Shown: positions 1 through 7,980 of the stretch, one piece after another | Numbering within the stretch: the first letter of the stretch is position 1 | How the letters are laid out: every line of letters begins with the position of its first letter | Origin: JBLNDJ01 sp050261515 | GTDB taxonomy: Bacteria; Acidobacteriota; Terriglobia; Bryobacterales; Bryobacteraceae | Reading direction: 5' to 3' | Assembly: GCA_050261515.1 (NCBI GenBank) | Contig: JBLNDJ010000042.1 | Location: 124,001-188,000 of the forward strand | Length of the DNA stretch: 64,000 bases | Notes under the pieces: generated by a model | The model's database searches: none | What the model was told of the DNA's origin: nothing | What the model saw: the letters and a program-made list of their open reading frames with translations, nothing else | Program-made: the position numbers and the translations under genes

Positions 1-2
1 AA

Positions 3-932
3 GCGGACAACGTCGAGATCCATCGCTGGGGCCAGCCGCGCGCGTTCGATTTCGAGCCGAGGGCGCATTGGGATTTGGGGCCGGAACTGGGGGTGCTCGA
101 CCTGGAGCGCGCCACGAAGATCACCGGCGCGCGGTTCGCGGTCTATTGGGGGCTGGGGGCGAAGCTCGAGCGGGCGCTGATCAACTTCATGCTCGACACG
201 CATACGCGCGAGCACGGCTACACCGAAGTACTGCCGCCGTTCATGGTGAATTCGGCGAGCCTGTTCGGCACGGGGCAGCTGCCCAAGTTCGCCGAGGACC
301 TGTTCAAGATCGAAAAATCCGACTTCTGGCTGGCGCCGACGGCGGAAGTGCCGGTGACGAACCTGTTCCGCGACGAGACGCTCGACGTAGAGCGCCTGCC
401 GATCCGGCTGTGCGCGTACACGCCGTGCTTCCGCAGCGAGGCGGGGTCGTACGGGCGCGATGTGCGCGGCATCATCCGGCAGCACCAGTTCCAGAAGGTC
501 GAACTGGTGAAGTTCACGCGGCCCGAGCAGAGCTACGACGAGCTGGAGAAGCTGACGCGCGACGCCGAGGATATTCTGCGTCGGCTCGGGCTGCCGTTCC
601 GGAGGATAGTGCTTTCGACGGGCGATATGGGGTTTTCGTCGGCGAAGACTTACGATCTCGAGGTGTGGCTGCCGGGGTTGAACGAGTACAAAGAGATTTC
701 TTCGTGCTCGAACTTCGAGGCGTTCCAGGCGCGGCGGGCTGCGATCCGCGCGAAAGGCGCCAAGGGCAAGCCGGAGTTCGTCCACACGCTGAACGGGAGC
801 GGGCTCGCGGTCGGGCGGACGTGGGTCGCGATCGTCGAGAACTACCAGGAGCGCGACGGCAGCGTCGTGATTCCTGAAGCGCTGCGGCCGTACATCGGGG
901 CCGAGCGGATCGTGAAGGGCGAGTTGAAGTAG
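3..932 (+). CDS. serS: Serine--tRNA ligase, C-terminal part (5' truncated by window edge)
   Basis: Charges tRNA-Ser with serine in the cytoplasm. The reading frame is open from base 3 and the true start lies upstream of the window, so the N-terminal coiled-coil arm that binds the tRNA is mostly missing. What is present is the class II catalytic core: a GARFAVYWG stretch, motif 2 with CFRSEAGSYGRDVRGIIRQH followed by QFQKVELVKF, the STGDMGFSSAKTYDLEVW segment, and motif 3 with NGSGLAVGRTWVAIVENYQ. These are family-specific and give a very secure call. The gene ends in TAG, followed by about 118 bp before the next gene, in which no strong terminator hairpin is seen. Confidence 0.97.
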   Translation, partial: ADNVEIHRWGQPRAFDFEPRAHWDLGPELGVLDLERATKITGARFAVYWGLGAKLERALINFMLDTHTREHGYTEVLPPFMVNSASLFGTGQLPKFAEDLFKIEKSDFWLAPTAEVPVTNLFRDETLDVERLPIRLCAYTPCFRSEAGSYGRDVRGIIRQHQFQKVELVKFTRPEQSYDELEKLTRDAEDILRRLGLPFRRIVLSTGDMGFSSAKTYDLEVWLPGLNEYKEISSCSNFEAFQARRAAIRAKGAKGKPEFVHTLNGSGLAVGRTWVAIVENYQERDGSVVIPEALRPYIGAERIVKGELK

Positions 933-1025
933 GGTTCGCCGGTCACAAGCCTCCCTGAAAAAATATCCCTTTAAAACGCGGGAATTACGAGCGTAGCACA
1001 CCCGGTGGCTCATGGAGTGCGCTAC

Positions 1026-1046
1026 TAGACTGGGGCCGCTAGGAGG
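1026..1046 (+). promoter_or_regulatory. -10-like box and Shine-Dalgarno of the secreted fibre-like gene
   Basis: TAGACT at 1026-1031 fits a -10 box. It is followed by a strong AGGAGG at 1041-1046, four bases before the ATG at 1051. This gene therefore has a conventional leader, unlike many others in the window. Confidence 0.45.
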
Positions 1047-1050
1047 CTCA

Positions 1051-3204
1051 ATGGTCGCGCGTGGTTGTGGATGGCGCCTGGTGGCGGCGTTGATTTGCGG
1101 GGTGATGGCGTGGGCGGCTCCGCCGCTTTCGACGGTTCAAGACACTCTGTACAAGGCAGACGGCAATCCGTTCAACGGGTTCCTTCTGATTGAGTGGAAG
1201 AGCTTTGCGGCGTCCGATGCAACGAACATCGCGCAGCATTACACGACGGTTCCGATCGTGAACGGCGTCGTGCTGGTGCAGCTTGTTCCGAACGCGAGCG
1301 GGTCGAGTTACTCGGTGCGGTACAGCAGCGACGGGAAAATTCAGTTCGAAGAAACGTGGGTGATTCCGGCGAGCACGTCACCGCTGCGGATCAAGGATGT
1401 GCGGGCTTCGGTGGTGCCTCCGGGCGGGGTTGTGACGCCGCCGGGTGAGACTGCGCCGATCCAGGAATCCGATGTGGTGGGGCTGGTGGCGGACCTGGCG
1501 GCGCGTCCGGTGAAGGCGCCGGGGTATGCGCCGTCGCGCGCGGTGTACATCAACTCGATGGGCGCGCTCGAGGCGGTGGTCGGGAGCCTGGAAGATTGCG
1601 TTCGCGTGGATGGGACGGCGGGGCCGTGCGGGTCCGGCGGCGGGAGCACCGGGCCGGGATTCGTGGATGGCGAGACGCCCGCGGGGCTGGTGAACGGGTC
1701 GAACGCGGTGTTCACGGTGGCGAATCTTCCGAGTCCGGCGGCGAGCCTGAGCGTGTACCGCAACGGCGTGTTGCAGAAGCTGGACGTCGATTACGCCGTG
1801 TCGTCGAACGTGATTACGTTTCAGGCCGGCTCGGTGCCGCAGCCGGGCGATACGCTACTGGCGAGCTACCGGCTGGCCGATCCGGGGAATCCGGAGGGGC
1901 AGGCGGGCGGCGCGCTGGCGGGCACGTATCCGAATCCGTCGCTCGGGCTGGGGGTGGTGTCGGACGCCAATGTTTCCGCGGTGGCGGGGATTCGCGAATC
2001 GAAGCTGGCGCTGAATTATCCGACGCACACGAACGCGAACGACCCGACGCTCGATCAGAAGGCCGCGCTGGCCGGCACTGCGGGGACGCCTTCGGCTTTA
2101 AACAAGTTCGTCACGGACCAGGACACGCGCCTGGTCGATGCGCGCACGCCGACGGCCCATGGGTTGCTCGGCGGCGCGCACGGCGACACGTCGGCCGGAA
2201 CGCCGGCGCGCGGGGACATCATCGTGGGGCAGGGCTCTCCGGCACGGTGGACGCGGCTGGGGATCGGCGGGGCGAACCGGTGCCTGATGTCGAACGGGCT
2301 CGACGCGGTTTGGAATACGTGCCTGTATACGGCGTTTGCGGCGGGGTCGGTTCCGTTCGTGGACGCAAGCGGGAATTTGGCGGAGAACGGGGCACGGTTG
2401 TACTGGGACAACTCGAACCGGCGGCTGTCGGTGGGGAATAACTCGGCGGGCTCGACGTTGTACGTTTGGGATTCGCAAGCCTCGACCGGCTCGACGGGCC
2501 TGACGGTGCGGGCGGGGCAGGGGCAGGGGAGCGCGGCGCTTCAGCTCTGGCTCGCGGCTTCGGGGAGCGAACTGGGGCGCGTCGACGCGGATGGCCGCGT
2601 GACGGGCGCGACGTTCCGCGGCGCTACTTCGGCCTCGCGGGCGGCGTGGCAGGATGCGGGATACGCGAGCGACCCGAGCGCGCGGACCGATGGCGACGCG
2701 TGGTTCAATACGACAGCGCAGGCTCGCAAGACGGCCGAGGGCGGGCAGACGCACACGGCTCCGCAGGTGTTGTGCAGCGCGACGGGCGTGGGGACGAACT
2801 CGACGGTGACGACGCAGCTTGGGACGTGCAAGATCCCGGCGGGATTTTTGAAGCCGGGAGACCGCGTCGATGTGCGGTTCGATTACTCGCACGAAGGAAC
2901 GGCGGCCGGGTTCGCGTTCGACGTGCGGTGGGGTTCGACGACCGTTGTGTCGCGGTCGGCCGCGGCGGGCGACGCGGCGGCCGCGGGGCGAGCCGATGCG
3001 GCGATCCACACGAGCGGCGCGCAGTGGAACGTGCAGAGTTGGGGAGCGTCGCTTCCATTGGCGGCATCGGCGGGCGCGGCTTCCGATTCGCTGGCTGCTT
3101 CGATTACGGTATCGTTCCTGGGGCGGATGACTTCTTCATCGTCCGATACGGTGACGCTGCGTAACTTCACGGTGGTGCGGTATCCGGCGCAACAGAACCC
3201 ATAA
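1051..3204 (+). CDS. Secreted tail-fibre-like protein of unknown function
   Basis: About 717 residues. The start at 1051 is chosen because AGGAGG lies at 1041-1046 and the protein then opens with a signal peptide (RLVAALICGVMAWAAPP); an in-frame ATG at 1012 would precede the ribosome binding site. The N-terminal ~120 residues form a beta-rich domain (DTLYKADGNPFNG...). A Gly/Pro-rich linker follows, then repeats with features seen in phage tail fibres and similar trimeric structural proteins: GGALAGTYPNPSLG, LYWDNSNRRLSVGN and GRVDADGRVTGATF. The C-terminal ~130 residues are again beta-rich. No catalytic motif is visible. It may be a surface fibre or adhesin; this is inference. No phage genes surround it. 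Confidence 0.7.
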   Translation: MVARGCGWRLVAALICGVMAWAAPPLSTVQDTLYKADGNPFNGFLLIEWKSFAASDATNIAQHYTTVPIVNGVVLVQLVPNASGSSYSVRYSSDGKIQFEETWVIPASTSPLRIKDVRASVVPPGGVVTPPGETAPIQESDVVGLVADLAARPVKAPGYAPSRAVYINSMGALEAVVGSLEDCVRVDGTAGPCGSGGGSTGPGFVDGETPAGLVNGSNAVFTVANLPSPAASLSVYRNGVLQKLDVDYAVSSNVITFQAGSVPQPGDTLLASYRLADPGNPEGQAGGALAGTYPNPSLGLGVVSDANVSAVAGIRESKLALNYPTHTNANDPTLDQKAALAGTAGTPSALNKFVTDQDTRLVDARTPTAHGLLGGAHGDTSAGTPARGDIIVGQGSPARWTRLGIGGANRCLMSNGLDAVWNTCLYTAFAAGSVPFVDASGNLAENGARLYWDNSNRRLSVGNNSAGSTLYVWDSQASTGSTGLTVRAGQGQGSAALQLWLAASGSELGRVDADGRVTGATFRGATSASRAAWQDAGYASDPSARTDGDAWFNTTAQARKTAEGGQTHTAPQVLCSATGVGTNSTVTTQLGTCKIPAGFLKPGDRVDVRFDYSHEGTAAGFAFDVRWGSTTVVSRSAAAGDAAAAGRADAAIHTSGAQWNVQSWGASLPLAASAGAASDSLAASITVSFLGRMTSSSSDTVTLRNFTVVRYPAQQNP

Positions 3205-3205
3205 G

Positions 3206-3235
3206 TTGACCCTTACCTGTCTGAAGCCTTAGTGT
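3206..3235 (+). promoter_or_regulatory. Promoter of the ACT-domain gene (leaderless type)
   Basis: -35 TTGACC at 3206-3211, an 18 bp spacer, and -10 TAGTGT at 3230-3235. Only 6 nt separate the -10 box from the ATG at 3242, so transcription should begin at or next to the start codon. No Shine-Dalgarno is present. This is one of the two best complete examples of the leaderless pattern in the window. Confidence 0.65.
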
Positions 3236-3241
3236 AAGTTC

Positions 3242-3655
3242 ATGGATAAAGTTACGCAGGTTGGCTTCTACGTCGGGAAAGTCCCGAACAAGGTTGGGGA
3301 GGGCGCCCGCATTCTCGAGGCGGTGAAGGATGCGAAGGTGAACCTGGTCGGGTTCCTGGGATATCCGAAGTCGGCCCGGATCGCCGAAGTGATTTTCATT
3401 GTGGACGAGAAGGCTGCGAATCTCGGGCCGATCGCGAAGAAGGCGGGCGTGACGCTCGACCGGAAGCAGAAGGCGTTCCTGGTGACGGGCGACGATCGTC
3501 CGGGCGCCGCGGCGGAACTGGCCGGCAAGCTGGCCGGGGCGGGGATCAACGTGGTGTCGCTGCACGGGCTCGCGGGCGGCACGGGGAAGTTCAGCGCGCT
3601 GGTCTGCGTGGCTTCGGCGGATTCGCGGAAAGCGGCGCGGGTGCTCGCGAAGTAG
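3242..3655 (+). CDS. ACT-domain protein (two tandem ACT-like modules)
   Basis: 137 residues, soluble. The N-terminal half (QVGFYVGKVPNKVGEGARIL) and C-terminal half (KAFLVTGDDRPGAAAELAGK, then LAGAGINVVSLHGLAGG) each have the beta-alpha-beta pattern of ACT modules, which bind small ligands such as amino acids; the second half shows the typical DRPG-x-AAEL turn. No catalytic domain is attached, so it is probably a stand-alone regulatory or ligand-binding protein. It converges on hemB: its TAG stop ends at 3655 and the hemB stop begins at 3656, with no base between them. No functional link to hemB is implied by that arrangement. Confidence 0.8.
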   Translation: MDKVTQVGFYVGKVPNKVGEGARILEAVKDAKVNLVGFLGYPKSARIAEVIFIVDEKAANLGPIAKKAGVTLDRKQKAFLVTGDDRPGAAAELAGKLAGAGINVVSLHGLAGGTGKFSALVCVASADSRKAARVLAK

Positions 3656-4630
3656 TTATTGGCGTAACAGGGCGGCGGCCTGCTTGGCGAAGTAGGTGAT
3701 GGTGATTTCGGCGCCGGCGCGGCGGATGGAAGTCAGCGATTCGAGCATGGCGCGCCGGCAGTCGATCCAGCCGTTGCGTGCGGCCGCCATGATCATGCTG
3801 AATTCTCCGCTCACCTGGTAGGCGGCGATCGGGACGTCCCAACGGTCGCGCGCCTGCCGGATGATGTCGAGGTAGGGCAGGGCGGGCTTGACCATGATCA
3901 TGTCGGCGCCTTCCTCGAGGTCGAGCTCGATTTCCCGCATGGCTTCGCGGCCGTTGGCGGGATCCATCTGATAGCTGCGGCGGTCGCCGAACTGCGGCGT
4001 CGATTCGGCGGCTTCGCGGAAGGGCCCGTAGAAAACCGAGGCGAACTTGGCGGCGTAGGAGAGGATGGGTGTGTTCTCGAAGCCTGCGCCGTCGAGGGCC
4101 TTTCGGATCGCGGCGACGCGGCCGTCCATCATATCCGACGGCGCGACGATGTCGGCTCCGGCGCGGGCGTGCGAGACGGCGGCTCGGGCGAGCCAATCGA
4201 GCGTCGCATCGTTATCCACCTGGCCGTTGACGATTTTGCCGCAGTGGCCGTGGCTGGTGTATTCGCAGTTGCAGACGTCTGTGACGATGAGCAGGTCCGG
4301 CGTTTCCTTCTTCAGGGCGCGGACGGCGCGCTGGACGATGCCGTCTTCGGCGTATGCTTCCGAGGCGGTTTCATCCTTGTGGTCCGGGATGCCGAACAGG
4401 ATCACTCCTCCAATGCCGAGCTTCGCGACTTCAGCCGCTTCACGCGCGGCTTCGTCGATCGAGAGCTGATAGTTGCCCGGCATCGCTCCAATTTCCTTCC
4501 GGATTCCTTTTCCAGGCACAACAAAGAGCGGAAAGATAAATTGCGAGGGCTGCAAGTGTGTTTCGCGCACAAGGGCGCGCAAGGGCTCGGTTGCTCGCGT
4601 TCTGCGGAGGCGTTGCACGGGGAACGGCAT
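3656..4630 (-). CDS. hemB: Delta-aminolevulinic acid dehydratase (porphobilinogen synthase)
   Basis: Condenses two 5-aminolevulinate molecules to porphobilinogen in tetrapyrrole (heme) synthesis; cytoplasmic, normally an octamer. 324 residues is the usual family length. The metal site DVCNCEYTSHGHCG carries the three cysteines of the zinc-dependent subclass rather than the Asp-rich magnesium form. The Schiff-base lysine region MVKPALPYLDII and the second lysine in SYAAKFASVFYGPFREA are present. The start ATG at 4630 has no Shine-Dalgarno but a TAAAAT box 7 nt upstream. The gene stands alone, with no other heme gene in the window. Confidence 0.96.
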   Translation of the reverse strand: MPFPVQRLRRTRATEPLRALVRETHLQPSQFIFPLFVVPGKGIRKEIGAMPGNYQLSIDEAAREAAEVAKLGIGGVILFGIPDHKDETASEAYAEDGIVQRAVRALKKETPDLLIVTDVCNCEYTSHGHCGKIVNGQVDNDATLDWLARAAVSHARAGADIVAPSDMMDGRVAAIRKALDGAGFENTPILSYAAKFASVFYGPFREAAESTPQFGDRRSYQMDPANGREAMREIELDLEEGADMIMVKPALPYLDIIRQARDRWDVPIAAYQVSGEFSMIMAAARNGWIDCRRAMLESLTSIRRAGAEITITYFAKQAAALLRQ

Positions 4631-4637
4631 AAACTTG

Positions 4638-4643
4638 ATTTTA
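4638..4643 (-). promoter_or_regulatory. -10 box of hemB (leaderless type)
   Basis: TAAAAT on the minus strand, 7 nt from the hemB ATG. No Shine-Dalgarno lies between them. No convincing -35 was seen. Confidence 0.5.
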
Positions 4644-4690
4644 GCTCTGGCGGTGGGGACTACTCTGGATGCTGAGGACGCGGCGGTCGG

Positions 4691-4739
4691 AAAAGGGGAC
4701 AGACCCCTTTTCCTGCGGAAAAGGCGTCAGTCCCCTTTT
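4691..4739. repeat. REP-like palindrome pair (two inverted ~23 bp units)
   Basis: Two 23 bp units, 4691-4713 and 4717-4739, are arranged head to head around 3 bp. The reverse complement of the second differs from the first at only two positions. The first unit is itself a perfect hairpin: AAAAGGGG, loop ACAGA, CCCCTTTT. The layout resembles REP/BIME elements mobilised by REP-associated tyrosine transposases; no such transposase is in the window. It sits between the divergent hemB and GH78 genes and could also stop transcription. Confidence 0.7.
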
Positions 4740-4763
4740 TGGCGATATGCTGGTCGGACGCGT

Positions 4764-7088
4764 ATGAAACTCTTCGCCGCGGTTTCAGTTTTGGGGTTGA
4801 TGGTGGGTGCAGGGGCTTGTGCCGAGGAGGTTTGGACGGCGCGCTGGATTTCGGTTCCGGGGGCCTCGCCTCACGAATATGGCGTGTACCATTTCCGGCG
4901 CTCGTTCGAGCTTCCGGAGAAGCCTTCCTCTTTCAAGATTCATGTCACGGCCGATAACCGGTATCACCTGTTTGTGAACGGGGAGCGGGCTGGGCTTGGT
5001 CCGGCGCGCGGGGATTTGAATCACTGGCGGTACGAGACGTACGACATCGCGCCGATGCTGCGGGCGGGGAAGAACGTCATCGCGGCGGTGGTGTGGAACG
5101 CGGGGCCGGATGGGCCGGTGGCACAGATGTCGAACGGGACGGGGTTCCTGCTGGCGGGGGATCCCGCGGTCGAGACCGGCGCGCAATGGCGGTGCGTTCG
5201 CGATGAGGCCTACAAGCCCGAATCGACTCGCGGGCTGGTGCGCGGCTACTATGCCGCGGGGCCGGGGGACCGGGTGGACGCCTCGAAATATCCGTGGGGA
5301 TGGGAGCAGGTGGATTACGACGATTCGGCATGGAAGGCGGCCGTGCCGGGGGCTCCGGGCGGGCCTCGCGAAGCCCGGGACGCTCCAAGCCGGTGGATGC
5401 TGGTTCCTCGCTCGATTCCCTTTGCCGAGTTGAAGCCGGAGCGGCTGGCTCGCGTGCGGCAGTCGTCGGGCGCGACGGTGCCCGCGGGGTTCCCGGCCAA
5501 GGCGGGGCGCGTCATTGTTCCCGCGAACGTGAAAGCCACTTTGCTGCTCGATAACGACCGGCTCACGACGGCGTATCCGGAGCTGGTGGTCAGCGGGGGC
5601 GCGGGCGCGTCGATCACGGCCGCGTATGCCGAAGCCCTGTATGTGCCGGGCACGGAGCGCAAGGACAACCGCGACGAGATTCAAGGTAAGGAGTTCGTGG
5701 GGTATCAGGACGTGTTCCTTCCCGACGGCGGGGCGAACCGCATGTTCCGCCCGCTGTGGTGGCGCACGTACCGCTACCTGAAGCTCACGATCGCGACGAA
5801 GTCGGCGCCGCTGACGATTGAGGACCTGCGCGGCGTTTACACGGGGTATCCGTTCGTGCGGAAGGCCCGGTTCGAGGGTGGGCCGGCGGAGATCCAGAAG
5901 ATTCTCGACACGGGTTTTCGCACGGCGCGGCTGTGCGCCCACGAGACGTACATGGACTGCCCGTACTACGAGCAGCTTCAGTATGCCGGCGACACACGCA
6001 TCCAAGCGCTGGTCTCAATTTACATGACGGGCGACGGGAGGCTGGTGCGCAACGCGATCGAGCAGCTCGATTCCTCACGGACGGCGGAGGGAGCGACGTA
6101 CAGCCGCGCGCCTTCGGCCTTGCAGCAGTACATTCCTCCGTTCTCGCTGTGGTGGATCGGGATGGTGCACGATTACTGGATGTATCAGGACGATCCGGTG
6201 TTCGTGCGGCAAATGCTGCCGGGCGTGCGGGCGGTGCTGGCGTTCTTCGGGTCGCACCAGAAGGGGAACGCGTCGCTCGGGCGCATGCCGTGGTGGAACT
6301 TCGTCGATTGGGCGAAGGAGTGGCGGGACGGCGTGCCTCCGGCCGAAGCGGACGGGTCGTCGGCTCCGCTCGATTTGCAGTTGCTGCTGGCGTATCAGTG
6401 GGCGGCTCGGCTGGAGGCGGCGCTCGGTTCGAAGGCGATGGCCGAGCAATACGACGCTTCGGCCGCGGAGCTGGCGGCGGCGATTCAGAATCTGTACTGG
6501 GATCCGGCGCGGAAGTTTTACGCCGATACGCCGGCGAAGAAGCAGTTCTCGCAGCATGTTCAGGCGCTGGCGGTGCTGGCGGGGCTGATTCGCGAGAAGG
6601 AAGCCCGGGACCTGATGGACCGGACAGTGGCGGACGCCTCGCTGACTCAGTGCACGATCTACTTCCGGTATTACCTGCACTCGGCGCTTGCGGCGGCGGA
6701 GGAGGGCGACCGGTATCTCGATATGCTCGATGAGTGGCGCGGGCAGCTTTCGCGCGGGCTGACGACGTGGGCGGAGATGTTCGAGCCGTCGCGGTCGGAT
6801 TGCCATGCTTGGGGGGCGAGCCCGAACGTCGAGTTGTTCCGGACGGTGCTGGGGATCGATTCGGCGGCGCCGGGGTTCCGGCGGGTGGTGATCCGGCCGG
6901 CGCTCGGGAAGCTGACCGAGGTGTCGGGCGCGATGCCGCATCCGCGGGGCGAGATTGCGGTGAGCTACACGGTTCGCGACGGGAAGCTGGCGGCGGAGGT
7001 GAAACTGCCCGCCGGCGTCGAGGGCGAGATCGTGTGGCACGGCGAACGGCGTGCGCTCGGGGCGGGGCGTTCGCGCGTGGAGTTCTAG
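4764..7088 (+). CDS. Secreted alpha-L-rhamnosidase-like glycoside hydrolase (GH78 type)
   Basis: About 774 residues. The ATG at 4764 is chosen because it opens a signal peptide (MKLFAAVSVLGLMVGAGACA); the frame is open upstream but runs through the REP-like repeat. The N-terminal module has the lectin-like pattern DNRYHLFVNGERAGLGPARG and a W-x-YETYDI segment typical of bacterial rhamnosidases. The catalytic (alpha/alpha)6 region contains DCPYYEQLQYAGDTR, the position where this family has its conserved acidic residues, plus WWNFVDWAKEW and a late TWAEMFEPSRSDCHAW motif. It likely removes terminal rhamnose from plant or microbial polysaccharides outside the cytoplasm. It shares a CTAG stop overlap with the convergent permease gene. 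Confidence 0.85.
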   Translation: MKLFAAVSVLGLMVGAGACAEEVWTARWISVPGASPHEYGVYHFRRSFELPEKPSSFKIHVTADNRYHLFVNGERAGLGPARGDLNHWRYETYDIAPMLRAGKNVIAAVVWNAGPDGPVAQMSNGTGFLLAGDPAVETGAQWRCVRDEAYKPESTRGLVRGYYAAGPGDRVDASKYPWGWEQVDYDDSAWKAAVPGAPGGPREARDAPSRWMLVPRSIPFAELKPERLARVRQSSGATVPAGFPAKAGRVIVPANVKATLLLDNDRLTTAYPELVVSGGAGASITAAYAEALYVPGTERKDNRDEIQGKEFVGYQDVFLPDGGANRMFRPLWWRTYRYLKLTIATKSAPLTIEDLRGVYTGYPFVRKARFEGGPAEIQKILDTGFRTARLCAHETYMDCPYYEQLQYAGDTRIQALVSIYMTGDGRLVRNAIEQLDSSRTAEGATYSRAPSALQQYIPPFSLWWIGMVHDYWMYQDDPVFVRQMLPGVRAVLAFFGSHQKGNASLGRMPWWNFVDWAKEWRDGVPPAEADGSSAPLDLQLLLAYQWAARLEAALGSKAMAEQYDASAAELAAAIQNLYWDPARKFYADTPAKKQFSQHVQALAVLAGLIREKEARDLMDRTVADASLTQCTIYFRYYLHSALAAAEEGDRYLDMLDEWRGQLSRGLTTWAEMFEPSRSDCHAWGASPNVELFRTVLGIDSAAPGFRRVVIRPALGKLTEVSGAMPHPRGEIAVSYTVRDGKLAAEVKLPAGVEGEIVWHGERRALGAGRSRVEF

Positions 7089-7942
7089 CGGGGCGTTGCG
7101 CGCCAGGTGTGGAGGAAGGTGGCGGTCAGGATGAGCGCGCCTCCGGCAAGAGCCCAGGCGGAGGGGCGCTCGCCCTGGACCATCCACGTCCAGATCGGGT
7201 TGAAGACGGGCTCGACGAGCAGCAGCGTGGTCATCTCGAATGCAGGGATGTGGCGGATGGCGCGCGAGAGCAGCAGGTAGGCCAGACCGACCTGGAAGAC
7301 GCCGAGATAAATCACGATCGCCCAGTCGGTGGGGCGCGCCGCGGGCGCGGGCAACGCCAACGGCAGCGCGATCAGGAACGCCATCGCGTTGCCCGCGACT
7401 ACGCTCGCAAGCGCTCCGTCTCCGTTGTGCGTGTGCTTGCCGAGCCAGCGCAGCGACATCACCACCAGCGCCCAGGCAACGCCGGAGAGCGCTCCCAGAA
7501 GGTTGCCGCGCACCGGGTCGGGCGCCAGCGCGCCGGCCGTTTCGCGAGCGACGAAGAACAGCGAAAGCCCGATGGCGACCACGGCGGCAAAGACGAGGTC
7601 CGAGCGCCGCGCGCGCTCCTTCAGGAGCACGGGGCCGAGTAAAAGTACCCAGAGCGGCGCGGTCGATTGCAGAAAAATCGCGTTGGCGGAGGTGGTGAGC
7701 TTCGTCGCGCAGACGAACAGGATGAGCATGGCCGCATAGGCGGCCCCGGCGGGCAGCACGCGCCAGCTCCAGCCGCGGCGCGCCGCGGGTACGAGCGCCA
7801 TCACGGCCACAGCCGCTATCGCCGAACGGAAGCTGGCGACCTGCCACGGCCCGAAGGATGTGGACTTGATGGCCACGCCTCCGGTGGAAAACAACAACGC
7901 GCAGGCAAGCGCAAGCAGACGGCTGATGGCGAGGGCACTCAT
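7085..7942 (-). CDS. EamA/DMT-family permease
   Basis: About 285 residues with ten predicted transmembrane helices in two EamA repeats, the layout of drug/metabolite transporter superfamily exporters. The first repeat begins LLALACALLFSTGGVAIK and the second near LLGALSGVAWALVVMSL. The ATG at 7942 is preferred over a TTG at 7966. The substrate cannot be read from the sequence. The stop codon overlaps the GH78 stop (CTAG, 7085-7088). The gene is divergent from the secreted glycosidase-like gene that starts 39 bp away. Confidence 0.85.
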   Translation of the reverse strand: MSALAISRLLALACALLFSTGGVAIKSTSFGPWQVASFRSAIAAVAVMALVPAARRGWSWRVLPAGAAYAAMLILFVCATKLTTSANAIFLQSTAPLWVLLLGPVLLKERARRSDLVFAAVVAIGLSLFFVARETAGALAPDPVRGNLLGALSGVAWALVVMSLRWLGKHTHNGDGALASVVAGNAMAFLIALPLALPAPAARPTDWAIVIYLGVFQVGLAYLLLSRAIRHIPAFEMTTLLLVEPVFNPIWTWMVQGERPSAWALAGGALILTATFLHTWRATPR

Positions 7943-7969
7943 GGGTGAAACACCAAAGTAGCGCAATAG

Positions 7970-7975
7970 TAGAAT
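7970..7975 (+). promoter_or_regulatory. -10 box of the secreted glycosidase-like gene (leaderless type)
   Basis: TAGAAT ends 5 nt before the GTG at 7981. No Shine-Dalgarno is present. Confidence 0.5.
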
Positions 7976-7980
7976 GGTCC

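Noticed and set aside
4473..4763. In-frame upstream extension of the GH78 gene
   Set aside because: It would place 97 residues before a clear signal peptide and read through the REP-like repeat; the ATG at 4764 is far more likely.
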